Assembly: GCA_021396245.1 (NCBI GenBank)
Contig: WNYE01000064.1
Coordinates: 177,616 to 241,615 of the forward strand
Direction: 5' to 3'
Length of the DNA stretch: 64,000 nt
DNA from: Sporothrix humicola
Taxonomy: Eukaryota; Ascomycota; Sordariomycetes; Ophiostomatales; Ophiostomataceae
Shown in pieces: positions 1 through 11,585 of the stretch (the stretch's first letter is position 1; the number at the start of each line of letters is the position of its first letter). Made by a program: the position numbers and the translations under genes. The notes below the pieces were generated by a model. The model ran no database searches, was not told the DNA's origin, and saw only the letters and a program-made list of their open reading frames with translations.

Positions 1-1383
1 GGCGCCAATCATGTGGGCGTCGGTACTGCACAGAGATCCTCCTTAACGAGAAAATCTGCAAAGGGGCACGGAGCAAGATGCGAGAGGATCAAGATGGCGA
101 CGAACAGCGAATGTGGCCCACGGAAGCAATTCTCCATGGCTCTTCGCTGTGACGACCACGGCCAGTTGATCCCTCTGAGATTTCTACAGATTTCTACAGA
201 CCTTGCCTTTCCTCCATCATTATCTTCGTCCTTCATCTTTTCTCGGTCTCGCTTTTCCCTGCACGGCAGAGCGCTGCCGTTGTTTCATGAATTTGAATAC
301 AGGACCAGATGGGACTTGGCCCAGGCGACCCTTGCAATCGTGCAGGTCAAAGTCTGTACTTTGCCTGCCAGATTAGAGATTCTGCCTGCTGCCATACCAT
401 ACACTCAAAATGCCACGAGGCATCGGTGCGCCCTGTGCAAACCCTGTCGCCCTGTCCCTTGTTTCTCTTCCCTCTCTTCTCAGGCTGGACAAGGCACCAG
501 GGCCTGACCGCAGGGGTGCACGATTGGGCATTGGGCTGGCTGGGCCAGCGACCGACGACCGGATGAGTGAAGGGAAAGGCCTCAAACCCTCATGTTCTGG
601 AATGAAAGTGGACATGACGGCGAATGGTGCGACATTGAACGTGAGATGTCAGCTGCGGGATGTATTACGTCGTAGATATTTTGACATTTGACCGAAACCT
701 AAGCCTGACAAGAAACAAACTTATAGGAAGAAGGGAACAATGTGAAAGATGTCAGTCGACAGGAGCGCACAGTCCATGTTGGAACAAAATGGAGAAGAAT
801 GGCTCAATGGCACAATGGCACGGATTGGCACAAAACGGTTGCCCACGATTCGTTCCGTGTTTCAGCCCTGTAAACAGCCGGCGACACCTTCGTTTCAAAA
901 ACCTGCAGACACACGTTGTTGCGTTCCTTTCTGCAATTGTACTGAGTAAGGTACGGAGATGCACTTTCGTCATTGGGGGACACAAGAGTGCCGAGTGGAG
1001 CGGGGTGTCATGGGCCTCTTTGTCCATGCCAGCCATCTCTGCTTGTCAGACTGCGGCGGCACTCCGGCGACGGGCGGCCTTTGAACCTTGCTCTGCTCTT
1101 CGGACAACATAAGCCACGAATCGGGAGGCTCTCCGGCCTTTTGACGGCGTTTGTCGGTCCACTCGGCGTCGTTTCACTGGTTACAAATTATTAAAGAGGT
1201 TTCTCTTCTTCTTGTTTGGTCTTGGTATTCTTTTTTTTTATTTCATGAACGTGGGAGGTTTCCTCTACCCAATTGCATACATAAAAAAATCTCGGGATAT
1301 AGAAAAATAGATGGTAAAGATCGAGCCGTTCACAAACGCAATTTTTGGGGGGAATCGGAAAAAAACGCTCTCGCGAATTGCAC
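1..1383. other. Intergenic, no gene recognised
   Basis: No open frame here looks like a known protein, and the frames lack the strong third-position GC of genuine genes nearby. A 10-bp word (GATTTCTACA) is repeated in tandem at 179-198. The right end is the 3' flank of the peroxiredoxin gene. An exon of a gene lying to the left of the window cannot be excluded. Confidence 0.5.
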
Positions 1384-2255
1384 TTAAGCGGCCGAGGTCT
1401 TGTCCTTGGGCAGCGGGGTGAAGCGCAGGTAGGGCTTGACGATGCGGACCTCGGGGAACAGGACCTTGGCGTCCTCGGTCTTGACGCTGGGGTGGACAAT
1501 GACGTCGTCACCGGGGACCCAGTTGATGGGGGTGGTGACCTTGTTCTTGTCGCCGGTCTGCAGGGAGTCGACGATGCGCAGGACCTCGGCGGAGTTGCGG
1601 CCGGTCGAGGCGGGGTAGGCGAGCAGGGTGCGGATGGTCTTCTTGGGGTCAATGACGAAGACGGAGCGGATGGTAAAGGCAATGCCCTTGGAATCGACGT
1701 TGGTGGTGTCCTGGTAGTCGAGCATGTCGTACAGGTAGGCGACCTTGCGCTCCTTGTCGGCAATGATGGGGAAGTTGACGAGCGAGCCGGTGACCTCGTC
1801 AATGTCCTTGATCCAGCCCTCGTGCGAGCCCAGGGTGTTAGCGGACAGGCCAATCAGCTTGACGCCGCGCTTGGTGAACTCGGGCTCGAGGCGGGCGAAC
1901 TCGCCGAGCTCCGTGGTGCACACGGGCGTGTAGTCCTCGGGGTGCGAGAACAGGACGACCCAGTTGTCGCCAATGAACTCGTGGAAGTCGATGGGGCCCT
2001 TGGTGGTGTCGGCCTTGAAGTTGGGGGCGATGGTGCCCAGGCGGATGCTGGGGAGGGTGTTAGCAGTGGGTTCTGTGGTTCTGGTGCACGGCGGCACACT
2101 CCGGAGCTCGAATGTTCCCCGGCGTGGTCCGACTTGGTCCGATTTGGCCGGCTTGTAAGGGCCAGCTCAAAACACAGCTAAAAGCTGCCTCGGATTACCG
2201 TTTGTCAGCAGCCGTTCTCAGTCTGTACTTACGGTGCGGGTCTCTCCTCAGCCAT
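1384..2255 (-). CDS. PRX1: 1-Cys peroxiredoxin (Prx1/PRDX6 type)
   Basis: Thiol peroxidase that reduces hydrogen peroxide and organic or lipid hydroperoxides. Two exons: 2255-2233 codes for the first eight residues (MAEERPAP), and 2047-1384 for the rest. The 185-nt intron (2048-2232) has a GTAAGT donor, a CTAAC branch site and a CCCCAG acceptor; the joint restores frame and gives 228 aa, normal for the family. The peroxidatic motif P-x3-T-x2-C lies at residues 44-51 with Cys51 as the active cysteine. No other cysteine is visible, which makes it a 1-Cys enzyme. The C-terminal dimerisation domain, with a WVPGDDVIVHP block, is intact. No clear mitochondrial presequence is seen, so cytosolic location is the default. 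A longer open frame runs upstream through the intron, but the short first exon is the better model. Confidence 0.93.
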
Positions 2256-2334
2256 TGTGAAGGTTGTGTGTGGTTCTTGGGTAAAAGGGTTTGTGAAGAA
2301 GATGCGGTTAAGATGGGTGAGAATTGATGTCAGT

Positions 2335-2398
2335 GGGGAAGAAGAGAAGAGAAAAGGAGAAGAAAGAAAAGAGAGAAGAAGAGGGGAGGAAAAGGAAG
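2335..2398 (-). promoter_or_regulatory. Pyrimidine-rich leader/promoter tract of the peroxiredoxin gene
   Basis: 64 nt without a single pyrimidine on the + strand, hence an unbroken CT tract on the coding strand, 80-143 nt upstream of the start codon. CT-rich tracts just upstream of the transcription start are typical of strongly expressed fungal genes. A TATTTAAA-like element lies a little farther upstream, near 2440-2447. Confidence 0.5.
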
Positions 2399-4918
2399 CT
2401 TCAACTTTTGCAAGCCGGTTGGGCGGCGCGCCTTCTACTTTAAATAGCTGGTCTTCAAGGTTTACCACTAGCAGAAGTAGCAAGCTGGGAAGGAGCAAAG
2501 AAAAAGGGAGGGAGAAAAAGGGTCGTCCGACTACGGTCCAGCCGGCGCCCCGTTTTCGTTATTTTTTCGTAGTTGCTCTCTCGTTTCTTTGGTCTTTTTC
2601 TGTTGTTCTTTCTTCTAATTCTCACTCTGCACACCCCTCTCTGCGTCCTGCTCAGTAGCAACTTACGACAAGTGAGCCTGCACAGCAGACGAGACTTGGA
2701 AAAATCGGGATTTGGCTAATGGATCACGCCTTCCCTCCCTAACGTGCGATGCCTGCGATCATCTTCTCTGGCCGTCTCCGTCGCAGTTGGATCTGGGTCC
2801 CTCTTGCCTCTTTCGTCTTCTCTGGGCATTATGTTCATTGCGCTTTGCACCTTCCCCCCGCCCACGCCCCTCCATCTCCAACCACGTCGTTCCTGCCTGC
2901 GCAACCATGCATCATCCCACGCGTTCGCATGTGCTCTTTCCAGTTGGAGTTCAGCGGAGCTTCCTTCTTGTAAAAGAGCAGCTTTCGTGTCTCTATTTTC
3001 CAACATGTAAATTCTCTGGACAGAAGGAACTGTCGCGCAGCTCCTTCTCCCAGTTTCTAAGTCCCCAGATGTTTGCTCGCCGATCTGGAAGGCAGGAGCG
3101 TTGCTGCGCAGCCCAGACCATACGTCGACTTACACGACAGAGCTTAGCTCCATAACGCCAAACACTTTTTTCTTCCCTCTCCTGCGCACGCGTGCAATTT
3201 CACGCCCCCGCCAACCTTGCTTTTGCAGCTTCTCTGCGCTTCTCACTGCCATTCTCAGGCTTTGAGACTCGCCTTGCACCATCCAATGCACCCCGCACTA
3301 GCCCCTCTTGCGGCCTAGTACGGTATCGCGCAATCGTTCAGTTCAGTGATTGGCTCTTGGTAGCTGCTCTGCTGGGGTCGCGGGCAATTATGTCATTTGG
3401 GCGGCGGCTTTCATGGGCATGCTCTGGAGCTCGCAGCAATCGTCCAATTGTCGAGTCGTCACGGCGCGGCCTTTGTCGAGGCGCGGGTGTCGGGCGGCCG
3501 CCAAGCGCAGAGAAGAAGGGACCCAGCCGCATTTTGGGGCATCGCAACACACGCGGCCAGACGGCTGTCGTTGTCGTCTTATTTGACGCTCCCCTGACAC
3601 CTTTTTCTTCTCGCCTTCTTTTTCACGGACCGCACCATGGGCTGACCTGGTTCTGGTCTGGCCTTGTCGCCCCTCTTTCGTCTTTCTCGAAAGGGCCTTG
3701 CAGGTTTGTATGGTTTTATTTTATTTTCATGCCAACTAATCAGGATGCTTGGAAATCAAAGAGTTGATACGAGTCGTCTCATTTCGAGGCATAATGCAAG
3801 GCCAAGGAAAATGAACGACGACCCAAGCTGTCGGCGAGCGTCCATTTGGGACATTCTGCTGAATAAACTGTCCGCAATGGAGAGGAGCAATAAAACCCTC
3901 CGTGATGTTCAACTTCACTTCCATTTCTTGAGATCATATTCACAAACGCGGCTACCGGTCAATATTGACTGTCATCTTCCGTTTTAACTGCCGCCGAACA
4001 TCGCAAAAGTGCCGCTCTGGTTGCTCGTTTAATCTTGCTCCATGGAGATGCCATGACCGTCTGACAGGCCGTCGAGGCTGACGCTGAAAAAAAAACAGAG
4101 CTAAATAACTAAATACCGTTCAAACGCCAGACAGAGACTAGACGACAAATATGTAGTGGACAAGAACTCATTATAAGTCGGCGAACCTGCCAAACATTTT
4201 GGCTTGACCGGAATAGGTATCGCCGAGTCCCTGTTCCTGGTGAAAAACAGCCCCCAGCTCATATTGAGCTTACACCATGCATCTTACACGCTTCGGCGAT
4301 GTAGCATTCAGTAAATAAACGAGACGAGACGACGCAAGACAACGCAATCGCCTTTCCATCCTCTCTCCTTATAGGGCGAAGGTCCAGGAAATGCAAAAAT
4401 CGACTGTGAGATCAGATACCGAAAACGTAGAGCCAAGCACTTTAAAAAGTGTGGTGAGAAAGTGAGAAATTAACTGTAGGTATTGCGGATTGGGTGCCAG
4501 AGACGAGTCCCCGGTAAAATAAAGAGTAAAAAGTAACTTATATACATCAAAAGTACTAAAGGGCGTGTAAGAGGAAAAGCGGGAGAAATGACAAAAAAAG
4601 GTAAAGAGGATGCATAAGAGAGGCAAGAGGAGGCCGGCGGCGGGCTGTCTCTAGGGTATGTGCCCAGGCCGTCCATACAAATAGGAAAAGTTTGGCCATC
4701 TCATCATAAGAATAATCGAAAAATCGAAAACAGAAAAATAGTGCCACAACCGTGCAGCTAAATGCCGTCTGCCAGAAAGGCCCAGACGGGCGGTGGAAGG
4801 TAGGGTAGCATCCACATATGCAAGATAACAAAACAATAGGAAACAACGGGACGGCAGGCAAAGGTCAATAATTTTGCCAACCATCAAACATTAATCAATC
4901 AACAACCACCTTCCCCGC
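2399..4918. other. Intergenic, no gene recognised
   Basis: About 2.5 kb between the peroxiredoxin promoter and the 3' end of the acyl-CoA synthetase gene. Frames of up to 191 codons exist (3192-3767, +) but they resemble no family and have no credible start context. Much of the left part is CT-rich. No tRNA or mobile element was recognised. Confidence 0.45.
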
Positions 4919-5262
4919 CTACAGCTTCACCTGGCCCGCCTCGAGACTCTTCCAGTCGGCAGGGCCAAAAGGCACGTATGCACCGTTCTTGAGCCAGAAC
5001 ACAGCGTCGGTGCCCACCTTGGCAGGATTCGAACAACCACCTTCCCCGCCTACAGCTTCACCTGGCCCGCCTCGAGACTCTTCCAGTCGGCAGGGCCAAA
5101 AGGCACGTANNNNNNNNNNNNNNNNNNNNNNNNNNNNNNNNNNNNNNNNNNNNNNNNNNNNNNNNNNNNNNNNNNNNNNNNNNNNNNNNNNNNNNNNNNN
5201 NNNNNCGTATGCACCGTTCTTGAGCCAGAACACAGCGTCGGTGCCCACCTTGGCAGGATTCG
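4901..5262. other. Assembly gap inside an artificial local duplication
   Basis: 96 Ns at 5110-5205. The 78 nt at 4901-4978 recur exactly at 5032-5109, and the 57 nt at 4975-5031 recur exactly at 5206-5262. Segment order is therefore A-B-A-gap-B, where A-B is the real arrangement. Removing 4975-5205 gives one continuous in-frame 3' end for the acyl-CoA synthetase gene. This is almost certainly a scaffolding or gap-filling error, not biology. Confidence 0.9.
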
Positions 5263-7131
5263 CGCCCTCCTCGCGCAGCACATGCTTCTGCTGCTTGTTC
5301 GTGCCCGTCGTGTGCTCGGACGAGTCCTGGACGATGCGCAGGAACAGTGGCTGGGCGTATCGCGGCAGGCCCTTTTCAATGTGCGTGATCAGGCTCTGCA
5401 AGAACTCGGGCGACGGCGGCGTGCGCAAGACCAGAGCGACACAGCCGGCGCGGCCGTCGTGACTAGGCACGGCAATGCCGTAGACATTGGCCTCGAGGAC
5501 GTCGGGGTGTAGGCCGACGACGTGCGCGACTTCGGTCGTGGACACGTTCTCCGACTTCCAGCGGAAAGTGTCCCCGATACGGTCGTGGAAGTAGGTGCGG
5601 CCCTCGTTGTCGCGCAGCATGACGTCACCCGTGCGGAACCAGGCGTCGCCCTTGCGGAAGACGTTGCGCATGATCTTGGATTCGGTGGCCTTTTTGTTGC
5701 CATAGTAGCCCTGGAAGCGCTCTTCAATGTTGGTCTCAGGCAGACGGAAGATAAGCTCGCCCGGTTCGCCGCGATTGCAGCGCCGGCACATGCCCGTCTC
5801 CGGGTCGCGCGCGGGGCTCTCCGTGGCCCAATCCATTGCGACATACGCAACGTTGATGCCCACAGCGAGCTCGTACAGCCAACCATTGCGGCCCACAGCG
5901 CCCATGGTGAAGTCGTTCCGCGACAGGTTGAACGTCGCGAGGGTACCCTCGGTGGCGCCATAAAATTCGGCAATCGTCTCGATACCGAACCGCGTCTTGA
6001 ACCGGTTCCACACGTCTGGCCGCAGACCGTTGCCGAGCGCGACGCGCACGTTGTGCTTCTGGTCCAGGTCCTCGTGGGTAACAGGGTCGATTTGTGGCGG
6101 CGCAGCCAACAGGTACCGGCAGGTCTCGCCGACGTATTGGATGGCGGTCGCATTGAACTTGCGAACGTCCGGCCAGAACGTCTTGTTGGAGAACCGCTGT
6201 CCCAGGGCCATGGTCGTTCCGGAATACAGGACAGGTGACAGACAGAAGAGGCACGCTGACGAGTGGTACAGCGGCATACACTGATGGGGTTAGTATTTCA
6301 TTTAACCCTATTTCTACTTTCTTCTCGGGTGTCACGAGAACTTACTGTGTAGTAGATGTCGTCCTTCTTGATTCCCATCCAGCGGAAGGCAAAGTTGCCT
6401 GTGGCAATCATCTTGGCCCACGACACGACGGCGGCCTTGGGCAGACCGGTAGTGCCGGACGTGAAGATGAGAATGGCGGTCCCCTCCTTCTTCTCATCGT
6501 ACCGCTGCGAGTCAGGATACCGCTTAGGTGTTGTGCCATCAGCTTGTGACTTGACGAGTTCCGAGAAGACCTCGATGCGCGCACCGGGCAGAGCCTCGCG
6601 CAGCTCGGGCGTGATTGCCTCGACGACTTCAGGGTCAACCAGCATAAGCTTGGCCTTGGCCGTCTTGATACAATGGATCAGGGCCTGGTCACGCAGGTTG
6701 TAGTTGATGAAGGCGGGCTTGGCGCCAATGGACCAGAGGCCGAGCCACAGGAAAATGAACGTGTCAGAGTTCATAAAGTCGAGGGCCACCACGTCGTCCT
6801 TCTCGACGCCCATTGTCTCCTTCCACCAGTGGCCGTAGCGCAGGGCCTTGTCGTAGACCTCGGCATAAGTGTATGAGTTGTCGCCAAACAGAATGAATGG
6901 GTGGTTTGCCGTGGCGGATGACAGTGCGTTCTCCTCGAGCTTGTAGAAGATGCTCATGGTACCCTTGCGCCGCCGCAGTGCCATAGTGACGAGAGCTGGG
7001 AGGACCGATTTTATCAGGAGGAAATCGTACCAAAACGAAGACCGCGCATTGAGGTAGGCGAGGCCGGCAGCCGCCGCCGGCACTGATACCGCGAGAGGAA
7101 CTGTTGGAGGGGTGGTTGTGGTGGTCAGCAT
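4919..7131 (-). CDS. FAT1: Very-long-chain acyl-CoA synthetase / fatty acid transport protein (FATP/Fat1 family)
   Basis: Activates very-long-chain fatty acids with ATP and CoA and couples this to uptake; known family members sit in the ER, peroxisome or plasma membrane. Exon 1 is 7131-6346; a 65-nt intron (6281-6345, GTAAGT...CATCAG) leads to exon 2 from 6280. The N-terminus carries a hydrophobic stretch. The AMP-binding signature FTSGTTGLPK is near residues 223-232, the joint gives the FATP block TCMPLYHSSA, and the VLACS-type motif (GDVMLRDNEGRTYFHDRIGD) follows later. If the duplicated segment and Ns (4975-5205) are removed, exon 2 is 6280-5206 plus 4974-4919, exactly 377 codons including the stop, for a protein of 638 aa, which matches the family. 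As deposited, the C-terminus is duplicated and interrupted. Confidence 0.93.
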
Positions 7132-9788
7132 GTCAGCACCAAAAGTGGGATGGAAGGATCGCAGGGTCGTCCCGTCTTACGGGCATATGAAATGCCGTGC
7201 CTGGCGCATAATGTCGTCACGTACCTGGCATCTTGAGAAAAAGCAAAAGGTCGAAATATGTGGCGTCTTGCGTGTCTTGCACGAAAAAAAGGCTCAACTT
7301 TGCTGCTTAAGTATTGCGTAGCTAAGCTTGTCAAAGACGCGGATTATCGCTTAGCAAAGGAGCCTTCGGGACTGCTCTCTTGCGATTGGGATCGCGGGTC
7401 TGAGGCAGGTGCCGCAAGGGGTGGAAAGAAACGGCCAGAGAAACTGAAGAAGAAAAGAGACACAAAAGGCCAAAATTGGAAAAAGTGCCCCGGGCACTCT
7501 TTGTGTACACCTTTGTGGCGCCTGAGAGTGAGGTCTTGCTTGTCGGCAGCGGAAGCGGGAAGGATGCGTGGTCCGAGATACAGCTTGCTGCAGGTCGGTG
7601 CAACCGCTGGGTCGTTATTCAGGAACTCGAACGAGGAAAGCGATTCGGGCGAGAAAGCTTGTTTATCAAACGGCGAAAGTGGCCGTTTTTGTTTCTTGAA
7701 GAACGTTCTTGTGCTGGAAATTTGTGGAAGCTCTCTGTGGAAGCTGTTGTGGGTCGGCAGTCGATTGCGATGGCTCCCTGCGTCCCTGGCGTTTGGCGTA
7801 TCGTGCTGGGAGCAATCTCCTTCGCTCTGCAGAACACAGAAAAGAAAAGACGCCCAGGAGAACAAGAAATGGTGTGGTCGCACAAACGCCTCTCTCCTTA
7901 AGATGAAAGCTTGGGATAACACCGACGATGTTGGGACGACGGCAGTAATAAAAAAAGGGATCGAGATAGAGGATGCTTAAAAAAGAAAATATCGAGTAGG
8001 ATCGAGAGAGGAGTCTTCCAGAAAACGAAACGAAGAACCGAAGGAAGCACAAAAGAAACGCAACACAAGAAAATCCCAGCAGCTGGGCTCGGCCTGGGAA
8101 TATGAAGGAAGGTGAAGAACAGCAAGAAAGGGCAATGGACGAGCTCCGTTCACAAGCCAGGGGGGTGGTTTGGGCACTAGGAAATGTTGCCTCGTTGCGT
8201 TGCTCGCAGCTCTTTCCCAGCCTGGCGGGCGTGGATGGGCTCGTCTCGAAGTGGGTATCTTGCGAGGCGTGTGCGGGATGTGTCCGAAGAGTGCTAAAAC
8301 GTGCGAGGCGTGCGTTGTGGTCGTGCCTGTTTGGCCTCTTTGGCAGAATCAGATGGGTTTAGACTTTCATCTGCAGGTGCAACTGGCGCAGCCTCGGCAT
8401 CTCTTTCGAACTTTGACCAGGGACTGGCGGTGTTAGCAGATAACCAGGATTGGCTGGTGCTAGCGAGTTTAGTGCTGTTCAGTCTTGTCCGCAACTCTCA
8501 CACCAATCTTGTTGGTCTCGTTTTCTTTCTTCTGATCGGAGAGTGCGGGGAAGGGAATGTCGATAGGGTTCTTAGTCGATGTTTGCCCGCAATCCCAAGT
8601 CTTGGTTCCGCCTGGGCAGGCTCGCCAAAACGAGTCGGGGTTCGGGGGGACACGAGCGAGGAGTAAGCTGCCGTTTTCCGTCTAGTAGGCGGACGAAGGC
8701 AGCATTGAGGAGTAAGGGATCTAGGTAAATGACACGAGGAAAAGAGGGCAAAGCCGATGAGGAGTCAATAGAGGTGCTCGCAAGTTAGGGAACGGGCGGT
8801 GACGGCGGTCGGAAGAGGCGGAGACGGCGCGAAAAGAAAAAAAAAAGCAGCAAAACGATGTACACAGATGTGAAGTTGAAAAACAGCGGATCCGGGCAAA
8901 AAAAACAGGGTGTGCAAGACCAACGGGGCAACCTGGCTGGCTGGCTGTCTGTACGAATATGGAAAGAGCATGACCCCCAACAGCATGGCAAGAACGACCC
9001 AAACGAAAACGACAAAATTGGGAAGCTACGACTGGTCGGAACTGTTCCTAGCGAGCACCGACTTGGAAATGGAAACATAGCCTGTGGCCTGTCTTCACGT
9101 GCGATATGCGCTTCCCTTTCCGGATTGAGATGTTCAGCCAATACCGGTCGCTCCTACCACAATTGGACTACGACTAATACATGGGCATCGAAGACCATCG
9201 CAGATGGAGATGACGTTTCATTGGCGAGAGGCGCATGAAGCTTTCGCTGCTTCCATCCCGTCTTCTATTTACAGGGGGCTGTCAGGGTGTGTGGTACAGT
9301 TGGATGTAGTGTTCCAATACCCTGGGCTTGATTGTGTGCAATTCGCTTGTAATTGAAGGCGTTCGACGGGTGCTCGACAGGCGCTGTGCCGCGTCGCTTA
9401 GAGCCTCTTTTTTCCAGCAGAAATACCAATTACAGGTTACAGATTATTGCGATTGCTTTTATGAGCTGTAACCTGGTTTGGGAAGATCGTGGCGCGCATA
9501 ATGTAGTATTTCTCCAGGTGCTTATTAGAAGAGTCGGGGCACGGCGGCAGGCTCGTTATCTCTTATCAGAGTTTTGCGCTAGTCCGCTTTAGGAATGGAT
9601 GGTCCCCAGCTTTCCCCTGAACGAGCTCGCGACCGTGAACTGTTCTTTTGGCGTTTCCAGATGACAGTGGCACGTCTCCGTCTCTGCTCGATCTGCCCGC
9701 CACGCCAAGGCACGCATTCGACGACGCGTGTTCTCTGACATTTTTGCTCCGACACACACATCGACACCCTGCAGGTGCTCGTGCCGGT
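7132..9788. other. Intergenic between divergent genes, no gene recognised
   Basis: About 2.7 kb between the divergent acyl-CoA synthetase (-) and PIG-S (+) genes, so it must hold both promoters. The largest frames (7258-7980 + and 7344-7922 -, overlapping on opposite strands) are rich in basic, Ser and Cys residues and resemble nothing known. Purine-rich patches near 7410-7480 and 8000-8060 are the only compositional features noticed. Confidence 0.45.
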
Positions 9789-11585
9789 ATGGCACCTCGC
9801 AAATCCGCCGATGCCGCGGTGACGGCGAAAGAAAGCGCGACAGAGTCAATACCAGAGACATCTACCACGACAAAAGCAACACCATCCGACGATGCCTCCT
9901 CCTCTTCCCCCTCCTCTCCGACAGAACAAAAGCAGCCTCCACCAGAAAAGCCAGCCGACATCCGGAGGCGAGGTGCAGTCATTCTGTCTTTCTGGCTGAT
10001 TGTCGCGCTGCTGGGACTGCCAATATGGTGGTACACGACAACCATCTACCGGGCGAACCTGCCGCTCGACGACATGATGGAGTGGGCCGACGGCAAGGCG
10101 TGCCGGCCAGTGTTCCCGCTGCGGATATCGATTCAGGCCAGCTCGCTGCAGGAGGCGGAGGCGAACCATTTCCTGCGGTTGACGCAGCACGCCCTCGACG
10201 ACCTTAACGACTTTTCGGGGCACCACCTGCGGCTGGAGCTGTCCCCCACAAGCCAGGACGACGCCGAGAGCAGCAGCACGACGAGTGCGACCACTCCCTC
10301 GCCGAGTGGCGCCCCGCACGAAGACGTGGCCCTGACGATCCGCCTTACACCAGGTGACGCCTCGACGGCATCGCTTCACCCGTCTCTTCCCATCCTCGAC
10401 GTCACGTACCCGCCCAACTCGATTCCCTCGCTGAGCTCGTCGACGTCGACGCTCGCAACGTTTGTGGCCACACAGCTGCGATCGACGTTTGCCGAGGAGC
10501 AGGCCGTCATCTCGTACCTGCTGTCGACATCGTCGGCATCACCGGCCGAACAGCAGCACCAGCGGCCGCGCAGCCTCGCACCCGAAGTGGCCGAAGCCCT
10601 GTCCCGACGCACCATGCGTTCCCTCAAGTACGCTCCGACCTATCATCTCACCTTCTCCTTGTTTACGGGCGGCCCCGCGCCCAGCAGCTGGGACATTGAG
10701 GCGGCGATTTCCGAGTACATGCAGCCGATCCTCGATGTGCTGGGCCCGATCCACAACTTTACGATTGACACGCAGGTGCAGCTGTACGCGGCGCCGGGCG
10801 TGCAGTCGTCTGTGTTGAGCAAACAGGACCTGTCGTCGTTTATCAATGCGGCAGAGTGGCCGCTGTCGCCGTCGATTGGCGGGGCGCCGACGATCAACTT
10901 TATCGTGTACGCGGGCAACCAGACCATCAACACGGAGGTGCAGCAGGAGGTGGTGGAGGGCACCGCTGAGGCTGACGAGGGAGAGGCGCTTCCTGGCAAA
11001 ACGTCGCAGTCATGGCTGATCCCTCAATGGGGCGCCGTGTACCTGCTGTCGGCGGGCCAGGACGGCTCGTCGCACGTCTCCCGCGAGAACCTCCGCGAGC
11101 CGCTGCTTACGTTTACGTCCCACCTGCTGTCGCTCCTCGGCACCCCGCAGTCGGGCAGTCTGCCGCTGCGCCTGTCTACGCTCAGCCGCATCCGCTCGGC
11201 CGATTTGCTGCTGCGGGCCTCGTCGACGCTCGGCAGTCTCGCGCGCCTCTCGCTCGCCCTGCGCAACATTGCCATCCCCTCGAGCGTCGCCGAGGGCGTC
11301 GAGAGCACGATGTGGCACCTGCAGCAGGCATGCGACTCGCTGGGCGGGCCCGAGGGCCTGGCGCACGCGCGGATTGCCGAGGCCGAGGCCGAGAAGGCGT
11401 TCTTCGAGAAGAGCATGGTGGGCCAGCTGTACTTCCCCGACGAGCACAAGGTGGCAGTGTACCTGCCGCTGCTGGGCCCGGTGGGCGTGCCGCTGGTGAT
11501 GGGCCTGTTGAACGAGCTGCGGGCATGGATGCGGCGGCGCAAGGAGCGGGCAGCAGCGGCCGACAGCGAGAAGAAGAAGCAGTAG
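9789..11585 (+). CDS. GPI17: GPI transamidase subunit PIG-S / Gpi17
   Basis: Subunit of the ER GPI-transamidase complex, which replaces the C-terminal signal peptide of client proteins with a GPI anchor. One exon, 598 aa from ATG 9789; the open frame continues upstream to about 9648 but only with a TTG. Residues 1-57 are a Ser/Thr/Pro-rich tail. A first membrane helix at about 63-82 (IRRRGAVILSFWLIVALLGL) is followed by the family-typical YRANLP block. A large lumenal domain follows, then a second hydrophobic helix near the C-terminus (about 551-573) and a short basic tail (MRRRKERA). This two-helix, large-lumenal-domain layout and the length fit PIG-S. No intron is seen. Confidence 0.92.
   Translation: MAPRKSADAAVTAKESATESIPETSTTTKATPSDDASSSSPSSPTEQKQPPPEKPADIRRRGAVILSFWLIVALLGLPIWWYTTTIYRANLPLDDMMEWADGKACRPVFPLRISIQASSLQEAEANHFLRLTQHALDDLNDFSGHHLRLELSPTSQDDAESSSTTSATTPSPSGAPHEDVALTIRLTPGDASTASLHPSLPILDVTYPPNSIPSLSSSTSTLATFVATQLRSTFAEEQAVISYLLSTSSASPAEQQHQRPRSLAPEVAEALSRRTMRSLKYAPTYHLTFSLFTGGPAPSSWDIEAAISEYMQPILDVLGPIHNFTIDTQVQLYAAPGVQSSVLSKQDLSSFINAAEWPLSPSIGGAPTINFIVYAGNQTINTEVQQEVVEGTAEADEGEALPGKTSQSWLIPQWGAVYLLSAGQDGSSHVSRENLREPLLTFTSHLLSLLGTPQSGSLPLRLSTLSRIRSADLLLRASSTLGSLARLSLALRNIAIPSSVAEGVESTMWHLQQACDSLGGPEGLAHARIAEAEAEKAFFEKSMVGQLYFPDEHKVAVYLPLLGPVGVPLVMGLLNELRAWMRRRKERAAAADSEKKKQ

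Noticed and set aside
1345..2181. 278-codon plus-strand frame over the peroxiredoxin
   Set aside because: Asp/Gly/Val-rich antisense shadow of a conserved enzyme gene.
3192..3767. Intergenic 191-codon plus-strand frame
   Set aside because: Starts without context, no conserved pattern, composition like non-coding CT-rich sequence.
5020..5036. tRNA B-box-like word (reverse complement GTTCGAATCC)
   Set aside because: Created by the artificial junction of the misassembled repeat; no A box or cloverleaf.
7258..7980. Intergenic 240-codon plus-strand frame
   Set aside because: No family motif, no codon bias, overlapped by an equally long frame on the other strand.
9648..9788. N-terminal extension of PIG-S
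   Set aside because: The frame is open but begins with TTG and the added residues do not resemble the family; ATG 9789 has good context and gives normal length.
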